Origin: Halomonas aestuarii
GTDB lineage: Bacteria; Pseudomonadota; Gammaproteobacteria; Pseudomonadales; Halomonadaceae
DNA length: 64,000 nt
Direction: 5' to 3'
Assembly (NCBI RefSeq): GCF_001886615.1
Contig: NZ_CP018139.1
Coordinates: forward strand, 248,001 to 312,000
The translations under genes and the position numbers were made by a program. The first letter of the stretch is position 1, and every line of letters starts with the position of its first letter. Positions 8,662 to 17,687 of this stretch are shown here, piece by piece. Below the pieces are notes generated by a model. It searched no databases and was not told where the DNA came from. It was given only the letters and a program-made list of their open reading frames with translations.

Positions 8662-8706
8662 GGGATCTCCTGACGGGAAGGGGGGGAATGACGGCGAGGT
8701 CGTCGC

Positions 8707-9249
8707 CTACTCGTGTCGACGCAACTGGCTGACGGGCATCTCGAGGCGCTGCTGCTTGTGCAGCAGGTTGAGCAGCACGATGGCCCGTTCCTCGCCCTTA
8801 TGGCTGGCGAACACGGCCTGCAGGTCCTTGAAGGGCCCCTCGGTGATCTCCACCGCCTCACCGGCGCGGAAGTAGACGTTCGAGGTCGCATCCTCCTCCC
8901 CGCGGCCATGCTCGAGCAGGGTCTCCACCAGCGCATCGCTGACGGGCACCGGCATCGAGAGGCCGAAGGTGACGATCTTCAATACCCCTCGGGTGGAGCG
9001 GATGGGGCGCCAGTTGCTGGCCAGGCGGTCGAGCCGGATGAACAGGTAGTAGGGAAAGAGCGGCTCGCTGACCCACTCCAGCTTGCCGCGACGCTTCTTC
9101 TGCACCTGCAGCACGGGATGGAAGATCTCGTAGCCCTGATTGGTCAGGTGCTCGGCGGCGCGGAAGGACTCCCCGCCCTTGCACTGGATCACGTACCAGC
9201 GGGGCACGGCATCATCGGCCTCGGCCTGGCGAATCTCGGAATCGCTCAT
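8707..9249 (-). CDS. rfaH: Transcription elongation factor RfaH
   Basis: This 180-residue NusG paralogue has an N-terminal NGN domain (WYVIQCKGGESFRAAEHL; then FPYYLFIRLD) and a C-terminal KOW domain (FRAGEAVEITEGPFKDLQAVF). RfaH binds paused polymerase at ops elements to promote long surface-polysaccharide or virulence operons. I chose the ATG at 9249, six bases after AGGAG. The divergent neighbour is ampG. No ops-like element was noticed in the window, so its targets lie elsewhere. Confidence 0.9.
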   Translation of the reverse strand: MSDSEIRQAEADDAVPRWYVIQCKGGESFRAAEHLTNQGYEIFHPVLQVQKKRRGKLEWVSEPLFPYYLFIRLDRLASNWRPIRSTRGVLKIVTFGLSMPVPVSDALVETLLEHGRGEEDATSNVYFRAGEAVEITEGPFKDLQAVFASHKGEERAIVLLNLLHKQQRLEMPVSQLRRHE

Positions 9250-9448
9250 GTCGCTCCTGGTCGGGTTCCTGCTGGTATCACTGCCGGCGCTCTGCAACAA
9301 TCCCACCGCATGCCATCCCCGGGGCGATCGCCCGCGGGGGACATGGGCCGGACGGCAAGCCGCCGGCTGCCGTATTCAGGATTTTATCATCGATGGCGAG
9401 GACCTGCGTGGCCTCCCTCGTGCCCGACCGCAAGGAGTGCTGCCCGAC
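9250..9448. other. Divergent rfaH-ampG intergenic region
   Basis: The gap carries a strong GC palindrome GGGCGATCGCCC (9322-9333) flanked by CCCC and GGGG runs, and a second GC-rich hairpin around 9351-9373. An AAGGAG (9432-9437) precedes ampG. I could not place convincing -10/-35 boxes for either gene. Confidence 0.4.
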
Positions 9449-10810
9449 ATGCCGCCCCCCACCGCTCACCGCAGCTGGCACGACGCCCTGGTGATCTACC
9501 TGCGCGCGCCGGTCATCACCATGCTGTTCCTGGGCTTCTCGGCCGGCCTGCCGTTCCTGCTGGTGTTCTCGACCCTCTCGGCCTGGCTGCGCAGCACGGG
9601 GGTCGAGGTGGCGGCCATCGGCTTCTTCGCCTGGATCGGCATGCTCTACTCGATCAAGTTCTTCTGGGCCCCGGTGGTGGACCGCCTCGCCCTGCCACTG
9701 CTGACGCGCAGCCTGGGTCAGCGCCGGGGCTGGATGCTGCTGGCCCAGGCGATGATCGCCGCCGGCCTGGTGGGGCTGTCCGGCATCGACCCGGTCGGCC
9801 ACCTGCCGCTGGTGGCCGTCTTCGCGCTGCTGGTAGCCTTCGGCTCGGCTACCCAGGACATCGCCATCGATGCCTTCCGCATCGAGTCGGCTCCGGAGGA
9901 TGTCCAGGCCGCCATGGCCTCGACCTACATCATCGGCTATCGCGGCGGGCTGCTGGCGGCCGGCGCCGGCGCCCTCTACGTGGCCTCGCTGGTCTCCTGG
10001 GAGGCGGCCTACCTGTGCATGGCAGGGCTGGTGGGCGTCGGGGCGGTCACGGTCCTGCTGCGACCGGAACCCGAGCGACTCGCGCTGACCACCCAGCTGA
10101 TCCACGAGCCCCGGGTGCGGGCCTTCCTGAGGGCCTCCCGCGGGCGCTCGAAGACGCTGCGGCGGCTCGGCGCCTGGGTGATCGGCGCCATCGTCTGCCC
10201 CTTCACCGACTTCTTCAGCCGCCACCGTCGCAAGGCGATCTGGCTGCTGCTTTTCGTGGCGGTGTTCCGGATCAGCGACCTGGCCATGGCCTCGATGGCC
10301 AACCCGCTCTACATCGACCTGGGCTTCAGCCTTGAGACCATCGCCAACGTCACCAACGTCTTCGGCATCGCCATGAGCATCGGCGGGGGCATCCTCGGGG
10401 GGCTGCTGGTGGCCCGCTATGGCATCGGGCCCATCCTGGTGCTGGGTGCGGCGGCCGCGGCGCTGACCAACCTGCTGTTCGTGGCCCTGTCGCTGGCGGG
10501 CCAGCACCTGCCGATGCTGGTCATGGCCATCGTCGGCGACAACCTGGCCAACGGCCTGGCCAGCGCGGTCTTCATCGCCTTCCTCTCGAGCCTCACCTCG
10601 CGGGCCTACACGGCCACCCAGTACGCGCTCTTCTCGTCGCTGATGACCCTGCCCGGCAAGTTCCTCAGCGGCTTCGGCGGCCTGGTGGTGAGCGGCGAGG
10701 GCTATGCCACCTTCTTCCTGATCTCCACCGCCCTGGGCGCGCCGGCGGTGCTGCTGGCGATCTGGATCAGCCGCGACCGCGCACTGATGCCGGCCCCGCG
10801 GACCGCCTGA
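9449..10810 (+). CDS. ampG: AmpG family muropeptide MFS permease
   Basis: The 453-residue polytopic protein has the AmpG hallmarks near the N terminus, GFSAGLPFLLVFSTLSAWLR and IKFFWAPVVDRL, and GSATQDIAIDAFRIE near residue 135. It has about 12-14 membrane segments in all. AmpG imports anhydro-muropeptides for recycling and links wall damage to AmpR-controlled beta-lactamase in many species. The start at 9449 is chosen because the conserved protein begins there with AAGGAG upstream, although the frame is open further upstream. No ampR or ampC lies nearby. Confidence 0.92.
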   Translation: MPPPTAHRSWHDALVIYLRAPVITMLFLGFSAGLPFLLVFSTLSAWLRSTGVEVAAIGFFAWIGMLYSIKFFWAPVVDRLALPLLTRSLGQRRGWMLLAQAMIAAGLVGLSGIDPVGHLPLVAVFALLVAFGSATQDIAIDAFRIESAPEDVQAAMASTYIIGYRGGLLAAGAGALYVASLVSWEAAYLCMAGLVGVGAVTVLLRPEPERLALTTQLIHEPRVRAFLRASRGRSKTLRRLGAWVIGAIVCPFTDFFSRHRRKAIWLLLFVAVFRISDLAMASMANPLYIDLGFSLETIANVTNVFGIAMSIGGGILGGLLVARYGIGPILVLGAAAAALTNLLFVALSLAGQHLPMLVMAIVGDNLANGLASAVFIAFLSSLTSRAYTATQYALFSSLMTLPGKFLSGFGGLVVSGEGYATFFLISTALGAPAVLLAIWISRDRALMPAPRTA

Positions 10811-10842
10811 GCCCAGGCCTGACCCTGGTCCTGACCTGGGTC

Positions 10843-12672
10843 TCAGTCGGCCAGCCGCGCCTGGAGCCAGGCCAGGGCCCCCGGGGTGCTGCGCCACTGG
10901 TCGCGCATCAGGGTCCGGTACTGCCAGGCCTCGGCGCGAGAGCCGGGCTCGGCGATGCCGTCGCCGCCCGTGCCGGCCGGACGCGGGTTCTCGGCGCAGA
11001 GCATGGCCGCGACATGGGCATTGTGGCGGCGAACCTCGTCCAGCGCCTCGCGGGCCTCGTCGGGGCGTCCCAGGCGGTAGAGCGCCAGCACCCGCCCCAT
11101 CAAGAGCCCCAGCGGCGGGGTCTCGTCCCCCTCGCCGTCGAGCTCCCGCACGCTGAGCTCCAGGGCCGCCCGGTCTCGGCCTTCCCGCAGCAGCTGGTCG
11201 AGCACCAGCTCGCGCAGGCCCAGGCTGTCCTGGTCGTCCAGGGTCAGGAGGCGCTCGGCCAGCTCCCTGGAGCGGGCCCGGGCGCCACGCTCCATGCCCA
11301 CCACCAGGGCCAGCCCGGTCCGCAGCAGCACGGCGTTGTCGGCGCTGTCCCACGGGAAGGGCCCCTCGCCCTCGGCGCGCACCTGCTCGAGCCAGCGCTC
11401 CAGCCGGCTGGCCAGGGGCTCGAAGAGGCTCGGCGCCATCCACGGCAGGCTGCCGAAGCGGCTGGCCAGCGCCAGCGCCAGGGACTGCACCACGGCCGGC
11501 GCGTCCAGCCACTCAGGATGGGCGCAGAGCGCGGGCAGCCACTCGCCGGCATGGGGCCAGGGATCGTCATCGAAGCCCATGGGGGCCTCGCTCTCGACGT
11601 TAGCCTTGAAGACCTTCTGCCAGGCGGCAAACAGGGTGTCCTCGCGGGCGGTGGAATGGTACTCGAGGCCGCTGCCCTCGTGGTGGTGGATCTCCAGCCG
11701 CGGGGCGACGGGCAACGACTCCAGCAGCGCCTGCAGGGCCACCAGCGGCTCGGCCAGGTCCTCCTCGGCACTGAGCAGCTGGTCGGCCAGGGTCGCGCCG
11801 GGGTTCTCTGCGAGGTCGGCCAGGAACTGCAACTGGTCGGGATCCAGGTCCCCCTGGCGGGAGAGGCGCCGGAACCAGAAGCGTGACCGCTCCGCGGCCT
11901 CCTCCTCGTGGCCCTCGTGAAGCAGCAGCATGGCCTCGATGTAGGCCAACGTCGGCGAGTCGGGCAGCGCCTGCTGGGCGCGCACGAAGGCCGCCCGGGC
12001 GCTGTCCAGGTCGTCGTTGTCCAGGTGCATCAGGCAGAGCCGCTCCAGCGCCACGCCGCGCAGGAACAGCGGCCCACGGTCGAGCACCGCATCGAGCAGC
12101 GCCTCGCGCTTGCGGTGAAAGCCGCGCTCCTGGTAGAGGTCGATGAGGATCTCGAAGGCGGGCTCGGCCTGCTCGGGAAGCGTCTGCCAGTCGGCCCGCT
12201 CGAACAGCGACTCGAGGATCTGCTGGGCGCGCCCCCGCTGGCCGGACTCGGCGGCGATCAGGCCAGCCTCGAGCAGGGCCTGGGCCGGCGCAAGGCCGCT
12301 GGCCAGCGCCGCCTTGAGGGTGTCGCCCTTCCAGTCGCGCAGCGAGAGCATCCACATCAGGTGGGACGGCACATGGCCGGGCAGGCTGACGGCACCGCAG
12401 CAGTGCTTGGTCTTGCGCCCGGAGTCGCACCAGCAGGGCTCGTTGCGCCCCGGCCGGGCCAGCGGCTCGGCGGCGAAGTCGAGTCGCGCCAGCGGGGTCT
12501 GCGACCACAGCTCCGGGGCCAGCGCCTGGGCCAGGGGCAGGTTCCCGCCGACCAGCGCCGGCCCCTCGTCCCGGGCCCAGGCCATCAGCGTGGGATAGCG
12601 CTCGTCCTCACGAATGGCCGCCAGGGCCCCCGTGGCAAAGCCCAGCAGCTGCTCCACCCATACTGCCAGCAT
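10843..12672 (-). CDS. Large SEC-C motif protein with helical repeats
   Basis: This 609-residue protein has a SEC-C zinc motif, CxCx8CC, at Cys80, Cys82, Cys91 and Cys92 (PGRNEPCWCDSGRKTKHCC). The motif matches the zinc tail of SecA and of many otherwise unrelated proteins. The rest is helical, Leu/Ala/Glu-rich, with several TPR-like helix pairs (for example RAQQILESLFERADW and ALPDSPTLAYIEAMLLLHEG). No enzyme motif is visible. The ATG at 12672 follows GGAGAG. It is not SecA: no ATPase motor is present. A role in protein handling is only a guess. Confidence 0.75.
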   Translation of the reverse strand: MLAVWVEQLLGFATGALAAIREDERYPTLMAWARDEGPALVGGNLPLAQALAPELWSQTPLARLDFAAEPLARPGRNEPCWCDSGRKTKHCCGAVSLPGHVPSHLMWMLSLRDWKGDTLKAALASGLAPAQALLEAGLIAAESGQRGRAQQILESLFERADWQTLPEQAEPAFEILIDLYQERGFHRKREALLDAVLDRGPLFLRGVALERLCLMHLDNDDLDSARAAFVRAQQALPDSPTLAYIEAMLLLHEGHEEEAAERSRFWFRRLSRQGDLDPDQLQFLADLAENPGATLADQLLSAEEDLAEPLVALQALLESLPVAPRLEIHHHEGSGLEYHSTAREDTLFAAWQKVFKANVESEAPMGFDDDPWPHAGEWLPALCAHPEWLDAPAVVQSLALALASRFGSLPWMAPSLFEPLASRLERWLEQVRAEGEGPFPWDSADNAVLLRTGLALVVGMERGARARSRELAERLLTLDDQDSLGLRELVLDQLLREGRDRAALELSVRELDGEGDETPPLGLLMGRVLALYRLGRPDEAREALDEVRRHNAHVAAMLCAENPRPAGTGGDGIAEPGSRAEAWQYRTLMRDQWRSTPGALAWLQARLAD

Positions 12673-12736
12673 CGCACTCTCCGCTATCCAGAAAATGGCA
12701 CAGTCTACCAGTCCGGCGGCATGCTGGGCAGGTGGC

Positions 12737-13981
12737 TCAGGCCTTCGCGCGGGCAAACAGCGGGCGGGTCCGGGTGTCCATGTCGAGCCGCGCGCCGAGG
12801 CGCACCAGGTTCCAGTAGTGGCCGTTGAGGGTGCGCGAGAGCAGCAGGGTGTCCGCCGGGGGCTGCAGGCGGTCCATGGCGGCCCAGACCTTCGGGCTCA
12901 GGTCGCGCAGGCGACGGTGCACCCGCACGTCGCCGAAGTCCTGCTCGCCAGGCTCGAACAGGGGCGACACCGCCTCGGCCGACTCCCGGTAGAGCGCCAG
13001 CGGAGCGCCCTGCCCCTGGCGGCCGCCCAGCTCGAGCAGCGCCCCGTCCATGGCCATGGGGTCGCCCTGGAGGGTCGCCTCGAGCAGGCGCATCATCGCC
13101 GTCAGCCGCGCCGCGGGTACCGGGATCACCGCGCCGAGGTCGTAGATCACCAGGCGGCCCTGCGCATCCGCGGCGAAGTTGCCGGCGTGGGGGTCGGCAT
13201 GCAGTTCGCCGTGGGTGAAGAGCTCCTCGGTCAGCCAGTCGGCCAGGGTCGTGGCCACCTGCTGGCGCCGCTCGTCATCGGCGGCCTCCAGGTCACGTAG
13301 CGGGGTGCCCGCCACGTAGCGCATGGCCAGCACCCGAGGGCCGGAGAGGTCAGGCAGCGGCTCGGGGATGACCAGGCGATCGAGATGGGCGTAGCGCTCG
13401 CGGTAGCGGGCCAGCGCCTCGGCCTCGGCGTGGTAGTCCAGCTCGCCGCGCAGGCTCACCGCCAGCTCCTCGAACAGGGCATCGAGGCGCGCCTGGGGCA
13501 CCTTGAACCAGCGGCCCAGGCGCATCAGCCGACGCACCTGGGCCAGGTCGCTCTCCAGCACCTCGGCGAGGCCGGGGTACTGGACCTTGAGCACCAGGGT
13601 CTCGCCGTCGTGGGTCACGGCACGATGCACCTGGCCCATGGAGGCGCTGGCGAAGGGCCGCTCCTCGATCTCTCGGAAGCGGGCCTCGAGGTCACCGTAC
13701 TCCTCGACCAGGGTGCGCCGGATGTCGGTCCAGGGCATGGGCTCGGCCTGGCGCTGAAGCCGGGCGAGCTCCTCGGCCAGGTCCGGCGGCAGGAGGTCGT
13801 CCCACTGGGACATGATCTGGGCCAGCTTCATGGCCGGCCCCTTCAGCTCGGACAGCCCCTCGAAGAGGGCCTCTCCCAGGGCCCGCCAGTCGGCCTGACC
13901 GCCGAGACGGGTGCGGATCAGCGCTCCTCCCGTCTTGGCACCGAGTCCCAGCAGGCGCCGGGTGCGGCCACGTTCGCGCAT
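12737..13981 (-). CDS. ABC1/UbiB-family atypical kinase
   Basis: The 414-residue protein belongs to the ABC1 (AarF/UbiB/ADCK) family. The signature near residue 55 reads MKLAQIMSQW, where the usual KxGQ motif has alanine for glycine. Next come PFASASMGQVHRA (nucleotide loop), VLKVQYPG (lysine), and the catalytic and metal motifs HADPHAGNF and YDLGAV. Family members support ubiquinone synthesis or lipid homeostasis through ATPase activity. It is shorter than UbiB (about 546) and lacks its C-terminal membrane helices, so I do not call it ubiB. It is divergent from topB across a small palindrome. Confidence 0.85.
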   Translation of the reverse strand: MRERGRTRRLLGLGAKTGGALIRTRLGGQADWRALGEALFEGLSELKGPAMKLAQIMSQWDDLLPPDLAEELARLQRQAEPMPWTDIRRTLVEEYGDLEARFREIEERPFASASMGQVHRAVTHDGETLVLKVQYPGLAEVLESDLAQVRRLMRLGRWFKVPQARLDALFEELAVSLRGELDYHAEAEALARYRERYAHLDRLVIPEPLPDLSGPRVLAMRYVAGTPLRDLEAADDERRQQVATTLADWLTEELFTHGELHADPHAGNFAADAQGRLVIYDLGAVIPVPAARLTAMMRLLEATLQGDPMAMDGALLELGGRQGQGAPLALYRESAEAVSPLFEPGEQDFGDVRVHRRLRDLSPKVWAAMDRLQPPADTLLLSRTLNGHYWNLVRLGARLDMDTRTRPLFARAKA

Positions 13982-14006
13982 CGCCTCTCTCCTCGAAGGA
14001 TATTTA

Positions 14007-14019
14007 TACAATCATTGTA
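14007..14019. promoter_or_regulatory. Perfect palindrome TACAAT-C-ATTGTA
   Basis: A 13-bp perfect inverted repeat lies in the AT-rich spacer between the divergent ABC1-kinase and topB genes. The form resembles operators of MarR/OhrR- or TetR-type repressors. It is positioned to affect either promoter. No regulator gene is adjacent. Confidence 0.5.
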
Positions 14020-14100
14020 CACCATATCGACCTCGTTACACCTGGCGAGGCCTCGAGAATACTGGAAGAATGTCCATGTCACTTCCCCCGACGAGTCGCC

Positions 14101-16011
14101 ATGCGCCTGATCATCGCCGAGAAACCGAGCCTGGGGCGGGCCATCGCCGACGCGCTGCCCGGTCGCCCCCGCCGCCAGGACGGGGCCCTGGTGATGGGAG
14201 ACACCACGGTCACCTGGTGCCTGGGCCACCTGCTGGAACAGGCCCCGCCGGATGCCTACGACCCCGCCCTCAAGCAGTGGCGCCTCGACCACCTGCCGAT
14301 CCTGCCGAGCCGCTGGAAGCTGATGCCCCGACCGAAGGCCCGCGGCCAGCTGGCGGTGATCCGCAAGCTGCTCAAGGACGCCCGCGAGGTGGTCCATGCC
14401 GGCGACCCGGACCGCGAGGGCCAGTTGCTGGTCCAGGAGGTGATCGAGCACTTGGGCTGGAAGGGGCCGGTGTCGCGCCTGCTGGTCAGCGACCTCAACC
14501 GCCCGGCGGTGCAGCGGGCGCTGGCCCGCCTCGAAGACAATGCCCGCTTCGACCCGCTCTACCGGGCGGCCCAGTCACGCGCCCGGGCCGACTGGCTCTA
14601 CGGCATCAACCTGACCCGCGCCTGGACGGTGTCCGGTCGCCAGGCCGGCCACGACGGGGTGCTCTCGGTGGGGCGGGTGCAGACCCCGGTGCTGGGACTG
14701 GTGGTGCGCCGCGACGCCGAGATTCGCGACTTCCGGCCCAAGCCCTTCTTCGTGCTGTGGGCCGACCTCGCCGTTGAACGGGGACGGCTGCGGGCCTGGT
14801 GGCAGCCGGGCGAGGCCCACTCTCTCGACGACCAGGGACGACTGCTGTCGCGCCAGCCCGCCGCCGAGCTGGCCGAGCGCCTGCCCGGCGCCGAGGGGCG
14901 GCTCACCTCGCTCGAGCGCCAGGAGCGGCGCCAGGCCGCTCCCCTTCCCTACTCGCTCTCGGCCCTGCAGGTGGACGCGGCCCGCCGCCACGGGCTCTCC
15001 GCCAAGTCGACCCTGGACATCTGCCAGCGCCTCTACGAGCGCCATCAGCTGATCACCTACCCGCGCTCGGACTGTCGCTACCTCCCCGAGGAACACTGGG
15101 CCGCGGCGCGCGCCACCCTGGAGAGCGCCTGCCGACCCGACGACACCCTGCGCGGCTGGCTCGCCGGCGCGGACTTCTCGCGACGCTCGAAGGCCTGGAA
15201 CGACGGCAAGGTCGGCGCGCACCATGCCCTGGCGCCCACCGGCAAGCCCGCAGAACTCTCGCGGCTCGAGAAGGCCGAGGCGGACGTCTTCCGGCTGATC
15301 GCCCGCAACGTGCTGGCCCAGTTCTACCCGCCGCTCGCCCTGCGCGAGGTCAAGGCGGACTTCCTGATCCTCGACGAGCCCTTCCGCGCCAAGGGACAGG
15401 AGCTCCTCGACCCCGGCTGGAAGCCGCTGTTCACCACCCGCGATGAGGCGCCCCCCCTGCCCCCGCTCACCGAGGGCGAGGCCTGCCGGGTGGAAGAAGC
15501 CGGCGTGGAGGACCGCGAGACTCGCCCCCCCGAACCCTTCACCGACGCCAGCCTGATTAAGGCGATGATGAACATCGCCCGCTACGTCGACGACCCGGCG
15601 GTGCGACGCACCCTGCGCGAGCATGACGGTCTGGGCACGGAGGCGACCCGCGCCGGCATCATCGAGACCCTGGTGGAACGCGGCTACCTGGTGCGCCAGG
15701 CCAAGGCGCTGCGCGCCAGCCGGCTGGGCAGCGCGCTGATCGCCTCGCTGCCCGAGGCGGTGGGCCGCCCCGAGCGCACCGCGCTGTGGGAACAGCGGCT
15801 GAGCGCCATCGCCGAGCAGGGAGACGACCCGGCCCCCTTCCTGACGGCGCTGATCGAGGACCTCCACGGCCTGCTCGACGCGGCGGATGCCGGGAGGATA
15901 CGCGCGGCCCTGGAGAGTGCCCGGGGCGAACAGGCCCCCGCTCCCCGCGGCAAGCGCCGGGGCGCCCCGCGCCGCCGGACCGGCTCCGCCCGACGGCCAC
16001 GGCGCCGCTGA
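14101..16011 (+). CDS. topB: DNA topoisomerase III
   Basis: The 636-residue type IA topoisomerase relaxes and decatenates DNA. The TOPRIM domain begins RLIIAEKPSLGRAIADAL, with the acidic motif DPDREGQ at residues 102-108. The active-site tyrosine is Tyr320 in LITYPRSDCRYLP. A late motif, DGLGTEATRAGIIETL, is present. Length is close to E. coli TopB (653). There is no zinc finger; instead the last 30 residues are an Arg-rich tail, which may bind DNA. No plasmid or conjugation genes are adjacent, so this is the housekeeping copy rather than a mobile-element one. Confidence 0.95.
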   Translation: MRLIIAEKPSLGRAIADALPGRPRRQDGALVMGDTTVTWCLGHLLEQAPPDAYDPALKQWRLDHLPILPSRWKLMPRPKARGQLAVIRKLLKDAREVVHAGDPDREGQLLVQEVIEHLGWKGPVSRLLVSDLNRPAVQRALARLEDNARFDPLYRAAQSRARADWLYGINLTRAWTVSGRQAGHDGVLSVGRVQTPVLGLVVRRDAEIRDFRPKPFFVLWADLAVERGRLRAWWQPGEAHSLDDQGRLLSRQPAAELAERLPGAEGRLTSLERQERRQAAPLPYSLSALQVDAARRHGLSAKSTLDICQRLYERHQLITYPRSDCRYLPEEHWAAARATLESACRPDDTLRGWLAGADFSRRSKAWNDGKVGAHHALAPTGKPAELSRLEKAEADVFRLIARNVLAQFYPPLALREVKADFLILDEPFRAKGQELLDPGWKPLFTTRDEAPPLPPLTEGEACRVEEAGVEDRETRPPEPFTDASLIKAMMNIARYVDDPAVRRTLREHDGLGTEATRAGIIETLVERGYLVRQAKALRASRLGSALIASLPEAVGRPERTALWEQRLSAIAEQGDDPAPFLTALIEDLHGLLDAADAGRIRAALESARGEQAPAPRGKRRGAPRRRTGSARRPRRR

Positions 16012-16027
16012 CGTGAGGAGGCCCACC

Positions 16028-16963
16028 ATGACCCACACCAGACATTGGATTGTCGGGCCCGGCGCCTTGGGCCGGCTGATCGCCCTGAGGCTGGCGGAGG
16101 ACGCTGCGGTGACGCTGATCGGACGACGCACCATCCCCGTCGTCCAGACCCTGCTCACCCCGGAGCAGTCGTCCCTGGTCCGCCGGGTCGAGGTGGCCCG
16201 GATCGACGCCCTACCCCGGGAGGTTCCCGATGTCGTGCACCTGACCACCAAGGCGCACGGTGCCGAGGCGGCGCATCGCGCCCTGGCCGGCCAGCTGCCG
16301 GCCGGGACTCCCCTGCTGCTGTGGCAGAACGGCTTCGACTGCCAGCCGCGGTTGAGCGCGCGTCATCGGGGGCCGGTGCTCTGTGCCAGCACGACCGAGG
16401 GGGCCTACGTCCAGGACGAGGCGCAGGTGACCCATGCCGGGCACGGCCACACCTTCCTGGGCAGCCTCGATGGCCGGCATGGCGCGCTCGCCGGGCGGCT
16501 GGCCGGCATCCTCTCGTCGGCCGGCCTGCCGACCGAGGCGGTCGACGACATTCGCGTGCGGCTGTGGCGGAAGCTCGCCGTCAACGCGGTCATCAACCCG
16601 CTGGTGGCCCACTTCGGGATCCGCAACGGCGAGCTGCGCGATGCTCCCTACCGCGACAGGGTCGAGCCCCTGCTCGCCGAGGTCGCGTCGATCCTCACCG
16701 CCGAGGGCATCACGCCGCCCGACGGTGAGGGGCTCGAAGGCTGGCGGCGCCTGGTGTGGCAGGTCATCGAGGCCACGGCCGCCAATCGCGCCTCCATGCT
16801 GCAGGATGTCCAGGCGGGACGGCTCACCGAGCACGAGGCGATCCTCGCCCCGCTGCTCGAGGCGGCCGGGCGCCACCGACTGGCGGCACCGCACCTGGCC
16901 CGACACCTCGACACGCTGCGTGCCCGGGCCGACGCATTGGCGCAACCGCCGCCCCGTTGCTAG
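16028..16963 (+). CDS. panE: 2-dehydropantoate 2-reductase (ketopantoate reductase family)
   Basis: The 311-residue protein would reduce ketopantoate to pantoate with NADPH for pantothenate/CoA synthesis. Visible are the Rossmann motif VGPGALGRL, the lysine-bearing segment LTTKAHGAEAA, and the second-domain signature VRLWRKLAVNAVINPL, followed by the helical C-terminal domain. GAGGAG precedes the ATG at 16028, 17 bases after topB, so co-transcription is likely. Some PanE homologues act on other 2-ketoacids, so substrate specificity is inferred. Confidence 0.85.
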   Translation: MTHTRHWIVGPGALGRLIALRLAEDAAVTLIGRRTIPVVQTLLTPEQSSLVRRVEVARIDALPREVPDVVHLTTKAHGAEAAHRALAGQLPAGTPLLLWQNGFDCQPRLSARHRGPVLCASTTEGAYVQDEAQVTHAGHGHTFLGSLDGRHGALAGRLAGILSSAGLPTEAVDDIRVRLWRKLAVNAVINPLVAHFGIRNGELRDAPYRDRVEPLLAEVASILTAEGITPPDGEGLEGWRRLVWQVIEATAANRASMLQDVQAGRLTEHEAILAPLLEAAGRHRLAAPHLARHLDTLRARADALAQPPPRC

Positions 16964-17022
16964 ATTGAGATGACAATGATTCCGGGCCGGCACCTCCCGC
17001 TGCCGACTCAAGGTCGGAAACC

Positions 17023-17601
17023 ATGCAACCGGATTCTCGTCATTTCATCGCCCTGGCTGCCCTCCTGGCGGCCGTTTCCCTGCCCTGCCAGGCCGACGTC
17101 GGGCCGGAGACGCCCGCCTACGGCGGCATCGCCGAGCCCCTAGTGCTGCTCGACAATGGCATGATCGTCCAGGGAGACGACGTCGAGAGCCCGGATGGCT
17201 TCACCTCCGGCTTTCGCCTCACCGCCGGCTTCACCCCCCGGACCCTGCCACGCCTCGACCTGGCCGCCGAGTTCAGCTACCGGCACAGCGACGACGTGCC
17301 GGTCGCCGGCGAGAGTGGCCGGCAGATCCTCGACACCACCAGCCTGGGCGGCAGCCTGCTGGCGGGCGTGCGCCTCGGCCCGCTCGGCCTCTATGCCAAG
17401 TCGGGCCTGGCGGAGTGGTACGGCGATCCCGTGGCCCTGAACGACCAGGCCCAGGGGAGTCGCGGCACGGCCAGGATCTCGGGCTTCGGTGCCCGGCTGC
17501 AGATGCGAAACCTGGTCAGCCGCCTGGAGTACGAGGCAATCGACGCCCCGGCCCTGGACCACCTCAACCTGATGACCGCATCAATTCACTACCCCTTCTG
17601 A
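17023..17601 (+). CDS. Small outer-membrane beta-barrel protein
   Basis: This 192-residue protein has a signal peptide (about 1-25, cleaving after CQA). The rest shows alternating amphipathic strands (SGFRLTAGFTP, LDLAAEFSYRH, SLLAGVRLGPLGLYAKSGLAEW) and ends in phenylalanine, the usual recognition residue for barrel assembly. Size and pattern fit an eight-stranded OmpA/OmpW/Ail-like barrel. No functional signature is recognised. It stands alone, converging with ppc across a shared terminator. Confidence 0.75.
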   Translation: MQPDSRHFIALAALLAAVSLPCQADVGPETPAYGGIAEPLVLLDNGMIVQGDDVESPDGFTSGFRLTAGFTPRTLPRLDLAAEFSYRHSDDVPVAGESGRQILDTTSLGGSLLAGVRLGPLGLYAKSGLAEWYGDPVALNDQAQGSRGTARISGFGARLQMRNLVSRLEYEAIDAPALDHLNLMTASIHYPF

Positions 17602-17620
17602 GCCCGACGCTCCCTTCCAC

Positions 17621-17654
17621 GACATCGCCCCGGCCGATTGGCCGGGGCGATGTC
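17621..17654. terminator. Bidirectional hairpin between barrel gene and ppc
   Basis: A perfect 15-bp stem (17621-17635 with 17640-17654) with a GATT loop lies between two converging genes. The T-tract is poor on both sides, so it may terminate through stem strength or protect 3' ends. Confidence 0.65.
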
Positions 17655-17687
17655 GTTTCCTGGCGGGACCCGCCGGACGGGAAGGCC

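Noticed and set aside
9322..9333. GGGCGATCGCCC palindrome as a specific operator
   Set aside because: GCGATCGC-type palindromes arise often by chance in such GC-rich DNA, and no second copy or regulator is nearby. It is listed only in the intergenic note.
14101..16011. topB as a marker of an integrated conjugative element
   Set aside because: No relaxase, tra, integrase or partition genes surround it; the neighbours are ordinary chromosomal genes.
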